A stretch of 64,000 nt of DNA from Allium sativum (lineage: Eukaryota; Streptophyta; Magnoliopsida; Asparagales; Amaryllidaceae). The DNA is taken from the NCBI GenBank assembly GCA_030737875.1, contig CM060915.1, positions 629,364,786 through 629,428,785 on the forward strand, in the 5' to 3' direction. The notes under the pieces were generated by a model. That model saw nothing but the letters and a program-made list of their open reading frames with translations, made no database searches and was not told where the DNA came from. Below, in pieces: positions 47,469 through 58,604 of this stretch. The translations under genes and the position numbers were made by a program. Numbering within the stretch: the first letter of the stretch is position 1; every line of letters begins with the position of its first letter.

Positions 47469-48358
47469 TATATATATATAAAACTTAGCCCCATTCTCCA
47501 CTACATCAGCCATTTCTTCACTACGTTTACTTTTCTTCATTTGTTTCTTTCTAATGGCTGAATAGAATACTCAAACCCTAGTTTCAAAATGAAATCCAAC
47601 TCAAAAATCAAATCTTCACAAACCCTATCGTATTGTATATCGATTCAAAGCTCTCGACGGTACGAAGCTTCTGGTGCAGTTTATTTCGACATGCAATGAC
47701 TAGGTTAGCCGGAAATCGATGGTCAAACTTTCAGTTCGCGGAACCCTAGCTTCAAATTTGGGGTTTTTCGATTTTATCTTGGATCGGAGAAATTAAGACA
47801 CGGGTTTTGAAGAGATTGTCGAGGGGAGTGTGATGGTGGTGTTCGCAGGTGGGATTGTGGACTAAGGTGGCCGGATTTGGCGTGTTAGGGTTCGAATTGG
47901 CTGATTTATGGCTCGTCGGCGGCGGCTTTGTGGACCACCGGAGGTGGCGGGGCCACCTGGGTTGCATGCGCCTCGGTCAGGCGAGAGGGATGGGGGTGAT
48001 CGCGAGGCGTTCGGTGGCCGGAATAAGGAGTAGTCGGCGGTCAAACTTTGGCCTTTGTATGGGTTTCCACGTTGGTTTCTACTGTAGCGGAAATGAGAAG
48101 AGCGGGAGGAAGGATCCAAGGTGATGACGTGGCATGTGGTGAGAGGGTGAGGAATTCTTTTTTTTATTTACTTTATATATTTCAGATTTAAATACTAAAA
48201 CACCCATAACTTTTACATATGAACTCGGATTCGAGCACGGTTTATTGCGTTGGGATCGTGGCGAAATTGCGGACGTTTTGGCACTGACCTGGCTGCGTTT
48301 GGTGACTGTCAAATTTTGGCCCTTAGTTGGACGTTCGATCAACTATGGACGAAAAGGT
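47469..48358 (+). promoter_or_regulatory. putative promoter, leader exon and splice donor (P 5' LTR)
   Basis: TATATATATATAAAA is followed about 30 bp later by CCATTCTCCACTACATC, a plausible start region, then AAACCCTAG tracts, a GGCGGCGGC/GGTGGCGGGGCC stretch and AAAAG|GTGAGTGG with GT at 48357-48358. The donor overlaps a hairpin (GTGAGT...ACTCAC). The 3' LTR twin is at 54994-55883. The order is the same as in O, N1 and N2. Confidence 0.5.
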
Positions 48359-49546
48359 GAGTGGTTTTCTCACTCACGAAATACTGAATTATTCCCATAT
48401 TTATTGAATTAAATTATGAAATAAGTTTGGTTGCATGGTTGCGTTGGATTGTTGATGTGTTGTTTAAATTTGACATGCAAGTGTGTTAACATGCAATCTA
48501 AGTAAATGATTAGTTATTTAATTTAATTTAAATCTCTAGTTGAAATTCGAACCCTTGTTAATCCTGGAACAGTTAATGCTGATCAGTTGAATGAAATGAT
48601 ATGATGGATGTTTGGTTGAATTTTATTACTGAATTGATATTGTCACTGCTTATGCCCATATTCAGTATATCGTATTGCATATTGGTTTTGACGATAAATC
48701 TCATTTGTACCCTTGATGTTGCGGGCATCTAATGAACCCGGGATTTATCGATAAAACGAATTAAGAACACAGAGTGAAATGATAAATCTCTGTGACCCTG
48801 ATTTGGATTGAAATGATAGATCCATCCCCCGAAATATCGAGAAATTAAATATTAAATCACTTGGCCATTGGATAGATAATTATATACAGACATCGGTTGG
48901 TTAAATGATTTTAATATTTGAAATTTTATTTGATAGAATTTCACATAAAAGAATGTGTCAATACTCGATTTTAAATTCTTTAAAGATTCTGAACTGGGAT
49001 GATGATAAAGGGGTTGAAGGAATTTTCCAAACCAAAATAGAAATATCTAAATTGGGGTTTGAATATGAATGGAAAACTTTCCAAAATAAGAGTTGGATTA
49101 GAAGGAAAAATTCTTATAGAAATCAATTGTTGGGGAAATTAGAAATCAAGAGTATCTGAGTTGTTTTAACCCAGTTGGAATATATATCTCGGAACTCTTG
49201 AAATCAAGTAGTTGTTTTGAACGAGGTTGAAACGAGATAGGGAACTAAATGAACTCCGTTGAGACCGGAGGATAAATTCAAGTATTTGAAATTTGGAAGG
49301 AAGAAAGGTTTTGATTTGAGAAATTTATTTTAAATATTTATGCATTGATTCTAAATAATTATTCTAGCTTTAAAACTATTAATTATTTTTACTTAATACT
49401 ATTGTATTTAAATAATTTCCTTATAATTCATTTTTCAAAGGTTCTAGTAAATCTTATTTTAAGTATATATATAATATTTAGATTACTAATTTATCTTAAC
49501 GATTATATTCTATATATACATCTATATATATTTATTATGTAAAAAA

Positions 49547-49550
<4 letters not shown>

Positions 49551-49580
<30 letters not shown>
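49551..49580. repeat. ATT microsatellite
   Basis: About ten ATT units here; the 3' LTR has about nine (57074-57100). This length change is one of the few differences between the P LTRs. Confidence 0.85.
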
Positions 49581-49581
<1 letters not shown>

Positions 49582-50095
49582 GAACATTTAGTTTACAAGT
49601 ATTTTCCCTCAATTTTAAATTCTTCCGAATGGAAATGCTTGAGTTTGAACCACTGGTTCAAATGGAGTTGAGATGAGAATCCGTGATAATTGGAAACCTT
49701 TGAGGTAAATTATATTCTATTTGGATATTTCGTTTTGGGAATATTATATGATTATAATATAATGGTATGGGATATATTCTAATTTAGAATAAAATCGGCT
49801 TGGTATGATTTATGATATTTTGATATGAAATTATATTTTATTTGAATATAAATTTGGTTCGAAACAAAATATGATATTTTGATATGAAAGCGAACCTTTC
49901 AAATAGAAAAGAACCGACCGATGTGAAAAGGTGTAAGCGTTGGTTGTTAAAGAGACCGGAGTCGACATAAGGCATACTCTCTGTCAGTGTCGATACCACT
50001 TTGACAACTGTGAACGTTATGACGTATCCAGAACGAGTATGATGACTTGGAGGCGATTTATTTAATCGAAGAAGGTGAGCGATGACGAAATAGCC

Positions 50096-50111
50096 CTGAC
50101 CTTCGGGTCAG
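50096..50111 (+). other. UUCG-type hairpin in P LTR
   Basis: CTGACC-TTCG-GGTCAG: a perfect 6-bp stem closed by C-G around TTCG, the exceptionally stable C(UUCG)G tetraloop in RNA. An identical copy is at 57616-57631. Confidence 0.6.
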
Positions 50112-51089
50112 AATTGAAATGACTAAAACAGGAGCTATACCGTGACTAATTGAGGTTAGCACCTTTGATCGGACACACTTCTTCGATACTCTTCCTATGA
50201 TTTATGATGATGATGATGATTTGGGCCCATTTATGACTTTGGGAGTGTGTTCCGAGGTGGGCAGTAGTGGCTGCTATGCGTTACCACCGGTCCGGGAGTG
50301 CAATTGGTAGAATCCTACCCTGGGCATTTGCCTCGAGTGCCATGTCATATATATCCTTATCGATCCCCATACGATTTTGATTTAGCATTGCCTTCTATGG
50401 AGTGCCCTCTGATAACACCAGTACGGTGAATTTACGGTAATGTATAGACTGTTGGTGCCTGTAAACGGCGTAAGGGTAATATGGTAATCCCGCTTACGCT
50501 ATTTTCAGTATTTATACTTTACTAAATAGACATTATAATAATAGCGTATTATTATATAGATATTAGTTTAACGGATCCTCGAGAGATGGAAAAATCCCGT
50601 AACATCTTTTGAGTTACTGCACCCATGACACTGATATTATTTCGTATTTTGATTTAACTAATATGAGAATGATTTAGTGCTGATCCGAGTGTTTGTTGTG
50701 TTTTTTTTATGCAATACGCTCGGGTCAGCAGATGCTTGCAGTTAGTGGAGATTCCTTTACCTTGGAGAGCGAAGACGAAGATTTGGTGTTCATCTATTAT
50801 ATATAAAGATTTTCCGCTGCACTTTGTTTCCGCTGTCATGTATGTAAGTCTGTATATGGTTAACTCTGATAACCCTTGTATGTTATGACCTATTGTATAT
50901 CTTTCAACTGCTTTAACTGTTATTTAATTACTATATGTTGTCCTTCCGCTGTGAGAACTCTGTTTGTCTTTCTCTTCTTTCTTCTTTTTCTTCTTTTTCC
51001 CAATAACTACCTATATTTGAGATTTGTTTGGGTCGACATGTGTGGTTTATTGTCGATTTTAAACGGTCAAAAATTTAGGTCGTTACAGT

Positions 51090-51101
51090 TGGTATCAGAG
51101 C
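51090..51101 (+). promoter_or_regulatory. primer-binding site of P (initiator tRNA-Met)
   Basis: TGGTATCAGAGC two bases after the LTR end; exact match to the complement of the initiator tRNA-Met 3' end. Confidence 0.92.
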
Positions 51102-51104
51102 GAT

Positions 51105-51118
51105 GGTTAGCGATAACC
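51105..51118 (+). other. GNRA-loop hairpin after the primer site (P)
   Basis: GGTTA-GCGA-TAACC: a 5-bp stem with a GCGA tetraloop. It takes the place of the ATTGGAT/ATCCAAT hairpin found between primer site and 39-nt hairpin in O, N1 and N2. Confidence 0.55.
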
Positions 51119-51137
51119 TTGGCTCTGTTGGGAATTA

Positions 51138-51176
51138 ACTCGTTAGAGATAGGGTTATTAGTGCCCTAGAACGAGT
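51138..51176 (+). other. conserved 39-nt stem-loop downstream of the primer site (P)
   Basis: Outer arms ACTCGTT and AACGAGT are identical to those of the other elements. The inner arms are AGGGT and GCCCT against AGGAT and ATCCT elsewhere: the fourth pair changes from A-T to G-C and the fifth becomes a T-G wobble, so pairing is kept while sequence changes. Confidence 0.8.
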
Positions 51177-54100
51177 TTGAGTGTATATATGAGAGAGCGT
51201 ACTTGTATTTTTATATAAAATGATTTTATTTGTGTTGATCTGTTCTGTTGAATATTTATGGATTCTGGTCGATATATGGGACGCCATACTATCGATAGGA
51301 GTTCCTAAATAATCGAATAGAATGAATCGACATAATATGGTTTTCGATTATATTATATATATATTATATGTATATTGGTTGTTTTAAGTGTATATGTATT
51401 GGTCGTGGGAAGGTAATAAAATTAAGTTATTACCTATTGATTCGATAATAAATTTAATAAGGATTTTTTTTTTAGAGATTTAGAAAATATTTGAAATGAA
51501 ATGATATTTTTAAATCTAAGCAGTTGCAAACGGTTTGCGATAAAATAGAATGGAACTTAAAAACTTGATCCTGGGGTACTTATGAAATAGTTTTGTCGAA
51601 TTTTGAAAATAATATCGTATTATAAGTATTATATAAAAAAAAAAGAATGGGGTTTTCAAAAGTCTTTATAAACGAGTGTATAATCCCTTGCTCAGGTCTT
51701 TGAAATAGCCTTGGTAATGAGTGCACGCATTATCGACGGTTATTCTGAAGAGTCTAAGTGGGGGAGAGACCACTTAATGATGATTATAATTGGGTTTGAC
51801 AAAGAATTTTGGGTTTAATTTTATACAGCATAAATTTTTTATATAAAGGTATTTATATATAATATTTAAGGGCTGGATTTGAATTTAAACCAGAATTTAA
51901 ATTTTGAGTTCTTTGTTAATTAAAGATTTGGTTTTAAAATTTAATATGGTATGTTTTTCTAAACTAATATAAGTATATATGCATGTTACTTTAAACTTGG
52001 TTTGTAAACCCGGAATCAAGTAGTGAGTTTACTTTAACTAATAACAACAATAAAATTTATTTAAAACGAGACTTGAGTTCAAAAATTTATAAAAATTTAT
52101 ATTACGAGCCTTAAATGGCGCGGTAGTTTGAAAATTCGATTTTTAACTTTGATTAAATATATAAAATTCAATATAAGTCAGAATTGGATAAAACAAGAAA
52201 CGCTAGGATCGAATTGACCAGATCTCTCTAATGAATGTAAGAAATTTAATTTCCAATTTATAAACGGTAAGTTATGACTAAATTAAAATTTGGAAATAGC
52301 GCTATAGAATTTATATAGATATTTATATATAGTGTATTAATATATAGTGGGTTGAGAACGAAATCGGAAGTTGATTCTATATAATCATCCTTAATTCAAG
52401 ATATGATTTGAGATGCAAATATCAATTTGGCTTATTAGGGATAAAATAATAATCGAACGAGAACTAGTTTGGGAATTTAGGATATTGAAATGTGATGTGA
52501 AATAGAACTTAACCTAAATTGGATGGATTTAATGAAGCGAAATTAATTTAGAAGGATTAGATAAGCTGATATAGAATATATATATATCGGTGTATAAGGT
52601 AAGTAAAATAAATTTTTGAAAACTAGAGGAATAGAATAATTTGGTTAAAACCATAACTGATCTTAACCATGGATAAAGATTTGAACTTAAATAAATCAAA
52701 TGAGGAATGAAAGAAACTGGAAACTTGGAAAAAGGGTACAGGAACTATAAAACCAAATCTAATTTATTAAGTTATAATATTGAAAGAGTTAGGAACTAAG
52801 TAGATTAGATTAAGTCGAGATTCGATTAAGTCAAATGAAATAGGATAAATAAGAAGTAAATTCGAGAATTTGAATGGATTGATTTAGACCAAATATAAAT
52901 AAATGAAATGAAGTGAGGATGAACTTACATAATTAGAATGAATAAAATCGAAATTAATTCGAGTAAATGGCTAACCGAATATGGGAAAGAAAAAACCGAT
53001 ATCCAATAAAATATGGATGAAATAAACAAGAATAAGAAATGGAGCTTGGTAAATCGACCAAGGGTAATGAATCAATGATGGAATATAATGGAGTTAGCCG
53101 AAAAGGGGTTCAAATAAACTCAAGTTTTACTAGGATTAGTGTATGAAGCGGAATGAGGAAATGGATAGAAAATATATCGGAGTAAGGAAATGATCAGTAA
53201 TTTGAAGTGTTAAAGAATTACCAAATTATTGGAATCGAATGGTTAGAAACTTCAAATGAAATAAGTCGGCGTTTATGCGAAACCTGAAATATTGATAAGT
53301 TGAAAACTAAGATGACCATAACTCTTGAATGGCTGATCGGAATTCAACGATCTTGGACTTTTGGAAACCTTAGAATCTGAGCTAAATTTTGTGTTAATAA
53401 AGCCTTGCCTAGTTTCCAAGTCTATTAGGTTGAAAACCAAGAACTAGTCGTAGTTGTATGCACAGAAAATAAAAATCTGAACTGAATAGCGATATTGTTT
53501 TGACCATAACTCTCTAACGGAGCGTCGGATTTTGATGAGCGAGTACAATTCGGAAAGGCCAGGACGTAAACTAAAACTTTCCCGTAAAGTGTTAAGCCTA
53601 ATTATGATGTTTAATAGGGTAAAAACTGACTTGAACAATTCAGGTCTGCATTTTCAGTGTGCGGGCTGAAGTGTTCGCCTTTACTAAAATAGACATAACT
53701 TTTGAACGACTTATCCGAATTGACGAGTCCGGACAATTCGGAAAGCCTGAAACAAACGCTACAACTTTTGCTTAGTATGTTTTAGTAAAATTCCAACTTT
53801 TAGTGAGTGATAAACCTTGTTTTGTTCGCTGACCTGTTATGAATATTTTGGATTTGTAATTGAAATGTTGATATATGTTGTCTAAGTTGTATAAAAATTT
53901 GCTATATATTGTATATATGCTTGAATCTCATGTGTATGCGAGTTGTAACAGGTGTAAGGAGGGTGCGCTACGCTTTGGAGCTCGCTTGCGCTAAATATTT
54001 AAAGTGCTAAGGTAATAAAATTTCAAAATATACACTAAGGAGGTACGAATGTGAGTTATATAGTTTTGTGGTTATATATATATGGTGTCTTTCCCCTTTT

Positions 54101-54338
54101 TGGGATGCCTCATCGAATGATGAGATGTATATTTGAATTTTATATGCGTTGTGATTTTCCGGACCTCTCCGTACAAAGGAGATGCTGCCGAAATTTTTTG
54201 TGATTTCGGGAGTTAGAAAAATTTATGATATTTTATAACTATAACTTATCTTATAAATGTTATTTTATAAGTATGGATTTGGAAGTATGATTTGTTTAAT
54301 ACCTTATTTCGTTCTCTTTTCGAGGACGAAAAGATTTT

Positions 54339-54351
54339 AAGTGGGGGAGAG
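54339..54351 (+). promoter_or_regulatory. polypurine tract of P
   Basis: AAGTGGGGGAGAG directly precedes the 3' LTR start TGTAACATCCC at 54352. Confidence 0.92.
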
Positions 54352-57300
54352 TGTAACATCCCATATTTTCTGTATATTTAATTTTCAATTTAAATAAATA
54401 AAATAGGATAACATGGGTTAAAAATCAAATTAGTTGATTTTAATGATGATGATTTTTGAATTGAAAGTAAACAATTCTTTTTATTGAGTTATATATTAGA
54501 AGATGTTGTAATTTGGGTTTTATATTTAAATGACGGAATAAAACTTAAGTGTTTAATATATAGATAAAAATCTCAAATTTTGATAGGTAAATGGTGAAAT
54601 TTGGGGTTTGATATTGAATAACTCATTTATTTGAAATTTGCAGTTCAAATTTAATTTGAGAAATAATCAAATCCGGGAACATAAAATTTGTGAATCGATT
54701 TATAAATTTTATTTAAATTGCAATTTGATTAAAAGGGAATTTTATGAGTAGCTAAATTGAATTAAACTAGTTAAATGATTTAACTGAATATTTTATTTAT
54801 TATTTAACTGTGAAATTTAACTGTTTTGGCAACTGTCTCGGAATTCGACGAAACTGGCGCCATTGGATCCGGAACGATGAATTATTATAGGATTCAAATT
54901 TGCGTTACAATCCGAATAACCGTTTGACCGTACGAGAGAAAATGTGAAAGAGATCAATGAATAAGATAATTGTGTGTTTCTCATTGTTGGGCCTATATAT
55001 ATATAAAACTTAGCCCCATTCTCCACTACATCAGCCATTTCTTCACTACGTTTACTTTTCTTCATTTGTTTCTTTCTAATGGCTGAATAGAATACTCAAA
55101 CCCTAGTTTCAAAATGAAATCCAACTCAAAAATCAAATCTTCACAAACCCTATCGTATTGTATATCGATTCGAAGCTCTCGACGGTACGAAGCTTCTGGT
55201 GCAGTTTATTTCGACATGCAATGACTAGGTTGGCCGGAAATCGATGGTCAAACTTTCAGTTCGCGGAACCCTAGCTTCAAATTTGGGGTTTTTCGATTTT
55301 ATCTTGGATCGGAGAAATTAAGACACGGGTTTTGAAGAGATTGTCGAGGGGAGTGTGATGGTGGTGTTCGCAGGTGGGATTGTGGACTAAGGTGGCCGGA
55401 TTTGGCGTGTTAGGGTTCGAATTGGCTGATTTATGGCTCGTCGGCGGCGGCTTTGTGGACCACCGGAGGTGGCGGGGCCACCTGGGTTGCATGCGCCTCG
55501 GTCAGGCGAGAGGGATGGGGGTGATCGCGAGGCGTTCGGTGGCCGGAATAAGGAGCAGTCGGCGGTCAAACTTTGGCCTTTGTATGGGTTTCCACGTTGG
55601 TTTCTACTGTAGCGGAAATGAGAAGAGCGGGAGGAAGGATCCAAGGTGATGACGTGGCATGTGGTGAGAGGGTGAGGAATTCTTTTTTTTATTTACTTTA
55701 TATATTTCAGATTTAAATACTAAAACACCCATAACTTTTACATATGAACTCGGATTCGAGCACGGTTTATTGCGTTGGGATCGTGGCGAAATTGCGGACG
55801 TTTTGGCACTGACCTGGCTGCGTTTGGTGACTGTCAAATTTTGGCCCTTAGTTGGACGTTCGATCAACTACGGACGAAAAGGTGAGTGGTTTTCTCACTC
55901 ACGAAATACTGAATTATTCCCATATTTATTGAATTAAATTATGAAATAAGTTTGGTTGCATGGTTGCGTTGGATTGTTGATGTGTTGTTTAAATTTGACA
56001 TGCAAGTGTGTTAACATGCAATCTAAGTAAATGATTAGTTATTTAATTTAATTTAAATCTCTAGTTGAAATTCGAACCCTTGTTAATCCTGGAACAGTTA
56101 ATGCTGATCAGTTGAATGAAATGATATGATGGATGTTTGGTTGAATTTTATTACTGAATTGATATTGTCACTGCTTATGCCCATATTCAGTATATCGTAT
56201 TGCATATTGGTTTTGACGATAAATCTCATTTGTACCCTTGATGTTGCGGGCATCTAATGAACCCGGGATTTATCGATAAAATGAATTAAGAACACAGAGT
56301 GAAATGATAAATCTCTATGACCCTGATTTGGATTGAAATGATAGATCCATCCCCCGAAATATCGAGAAATTAAATATTAAATCACTTGGCCATTGGATAG
56401 ATAATTATATACAGACATCGGTTGGTTAAATGATTTTAATATTTGAAATTTTATTTGATAGAATTTCACATAAAAGAATGTGTCGATACTCGATTTTAAA
56501 TTCTTTAAAGATTCTGAACTGGGATGATGATAAAGGGGTTGAAGGAATTTTCCAAACCAAAATAGAAATATCTAAATTGGGGTTTGAATATGAATGGAAA
56601 ACTTTCCAAAATAAGAGTTGGATTAGAAGGAAAAATTCTTATAGAAATCAAATGTTGGGGAAATTAGAAATCAAGAGTATCTGAGTTGTTTTAACCCAGT
56701 TGGAATATATATCTCGGAACTCTTGAAATCAAGTAGTTGTTTTGAACGAGGTTGAAACGAGATAGGGAACTAAATGAACTCCGTTGAGACCGGAGGATAA
56801 ATTCAAGTATTTGAAATTTGGAAGGAAGAAAGGTTTTGATTTGAGAAATTTATTTTAAATATTTATGCATTGATTCTAAATAATTATTCTAGCTTTAAAA
56901 CTATTAATTATTTTTACTTAATACTATTGTATTTAAATAATTTCCTTATAATTCATTTTTCAAAGGTTCTAGTAAATCTTATTTTAAGTATATATAATAT
57001 TTAGATTACTAATTTATCTTAACGATTATATTCTATATATACATCTATATATATTTATTATGTAAAAAAATTTATTATTATTATTATTATTATTATTATA
57101 TGAACATTTAGTTTACAAGTATTTTCCCTCAATTTTAAATTCTTCCGAATGGAAATGCTTGAGTTTGAACCACTGGTTCAAATGGAGTTGAGATGAGAAT
57201 CCGTGATAATTGGAAACCTTTGAGGTAAATTATATTCTATTTGGATATTTCGTTTTGGGAATATTATATGATTATAATATAATGGTATGGGATATATTCT

Positions 57301-58599
57301 AATTTAGAATAAAATCGGCTTGGTATGATTTATGATATTTTGATATGAAATTATATTTTATTTGAATATAAATTTGGTTCGAAACAAAATATGATATTTT
57401 GATATGAAAGCGAACCTTTCAAATAGAAAAGAACCGACCGATGTGAAAAGGTGTAAGCGTTGGTTGTTAAAGAGACCGGAGTCGACATAAGGCATACTCT
57501 CTGTCAGTGTCGATACCACTTTGACAACTGTGAACGTTATGACGTATCCAGAACGAGTATGATGACTTGGAGGCGATTTATTTAATCGAAGAAGGTGAGC
57601 GATGACGAAATAGCCCTGACCTTCGGGTCAGAATTGAAATGACTAAAACAGGAGCTATACCGTGACTAATTGAGGTTAGCACCTTTGATCGGACACACTT
57701 CTTCGATACTCTTCCTATGATTTATGATGATGATGATGATTTGGGCCCATTTATGACTTTGGGAGTGTGTTCCGAGGTGGGCGGTAGTGGCTGCTATGCG
57801 TTACCACCGGTCCGGGAGTGCAATTGGTAGAATCCTACCCTGGGCATTTGCCTCGAGTGCCATGTCATATATATCCTTATCGATCCCCATACGATTTTGA
57901 TTTAGCATTGCCTTCTATGGATTGCCCTCTGATAACACCAGTACGGTGAATTTACGGTAATGTATAGACTGTTGGTGCCTGTAAACGGCGTAAGGGTAAT
58001 ATGGTAATCCCGCTTACAGTATTTATACTTTACTAAATAGACATTATAATAATAGCGTATTATTATATAGATATTAGTTTAACGGATCCTCGAGAGATGG
58101 AAAAATCCCGTAACATCTTTTGAGTTACTGCACCCATGACACTGATATTATTTCGTATTTTGATTTAACTAATATGAGAATGATTTAGTGCTGATCCGAG
58201 TGTTTGTTGTGTTTTTTTTTATGCAATACGCTCGGGTCAGCAGATGCTTGCAGTTAGTGGAGATTCCTTTACCTTGGAGAGCGAAGACGAAGATTTGGTG
58301 TTCATCTATTATATATAAAGATTTTCCGCTGCACTTTGTTTCCGCTGTCATGTATGTAAGTCTGTATATGGTTAACTCTGATAACCCTTGTATGTTATGA
58401 CCTATTGTATATCTTTCAACTGCTTTAACTTTTATTTAATTACTATATGTTGTCCTTTCGCTGTGAGAACTCTGTTTGTCTTTCTCTTCTTTCTTCTTTT
58501 TCTTCTTTTTCCCAATAACTACCTATATTTGAGATTTGTTTGGGTCGACATGTGTGGTTTATTGTCGATTTTAAACGGTCAAAAATTTAGGTCGTTACA
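54352..58599 (+). repeat. 3' LTR of element P (4,248 bp)
   Basis: Nearly identical to 46827-51087. Lacks a short TTTTCAG-containing segment near 58017 that the 5' copy has at 50501-50509, and has small differences such as A to G near 55171 and C to T near 56281. Ends GTCGTTACA, followed by GTTCT. Confidence 0.95.
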
Positions 58600-58604
58600 G
58601 TTCT

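Larger units (their letters stand above)
46827..51087 (+). repeat. 5' LTR of element P (4,261 bp)
   Basis: TGTAACATCCC ... GTCGTTACA. Holds a TATA box (47469-47483), a long GC-richer leader (47484-48356) with gene-like AAACCCTAG tracts, a GTGAGT donor (48357), an ATT microsatellite (49551-49580), a UUCG-type hairpin (50096-50111), and a T-rich end with TTTTCCGCTGC and TTTCCGCTGTC tracts. Several 60-97-codon open frames here recur in the 3' LTR and carry no known domain. Confidence 0.95.
51088..54351 (+). mobile_element. internal region of element P (3.26 kb, non-coding)
   Basis: Begins with the primer site and hairpins, then about 3 kb of AT-rich sequence without long frames, and ends TTTTCGAGGACGAAAAG plus the polypurine tract. 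The 64-codon minus-strand frame at 53444-53638 lacks any domain. Repeated phrases such as GACCATAACTCTTGAA and CGGAATTCAACGA, common in plant Ty3-type leaders and LTRs, occur at 53310-53770. The CTCTCCGTACAAAGGAGATG segment near 54166 parallels a GGGGAGGTTATGGCG tract in N1 and N2. Confidence 0.9.
46827..58599 (+). mobile_element. Element P: young non-autonomous LTR retrotransposon inside LINE ORF1
   Basis: 11,773 bp in all: LTRs 46827-51087 (4,261 bp) and 54352-58599 (4,248 bp), internal 51088-54351 (3,264 bp), 5-bp duplication GTTCT. The primer site and polypurine tract are intact. By eye the LTRs differ at about fifteen bases plus a 9-10-bp deletion near 58017 and microsatellite changes, so it is recent. 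The internal region has no frame longer than about 65 codons and no gag or pol motif, which fits a large non-autonomous derivative. It shares the post-primer hairpin and the LTR layout with O, N1 and N2 but little other sequence. Confidence 0.95.

Noticed and set aside
47849..48124. Overlapping open frames on both strands in the P LTR leader (also 55374-55649)
   Set aside because: Open on several frames at once because of locally higher GC; no domain, and duplicated only because the LTRs are.
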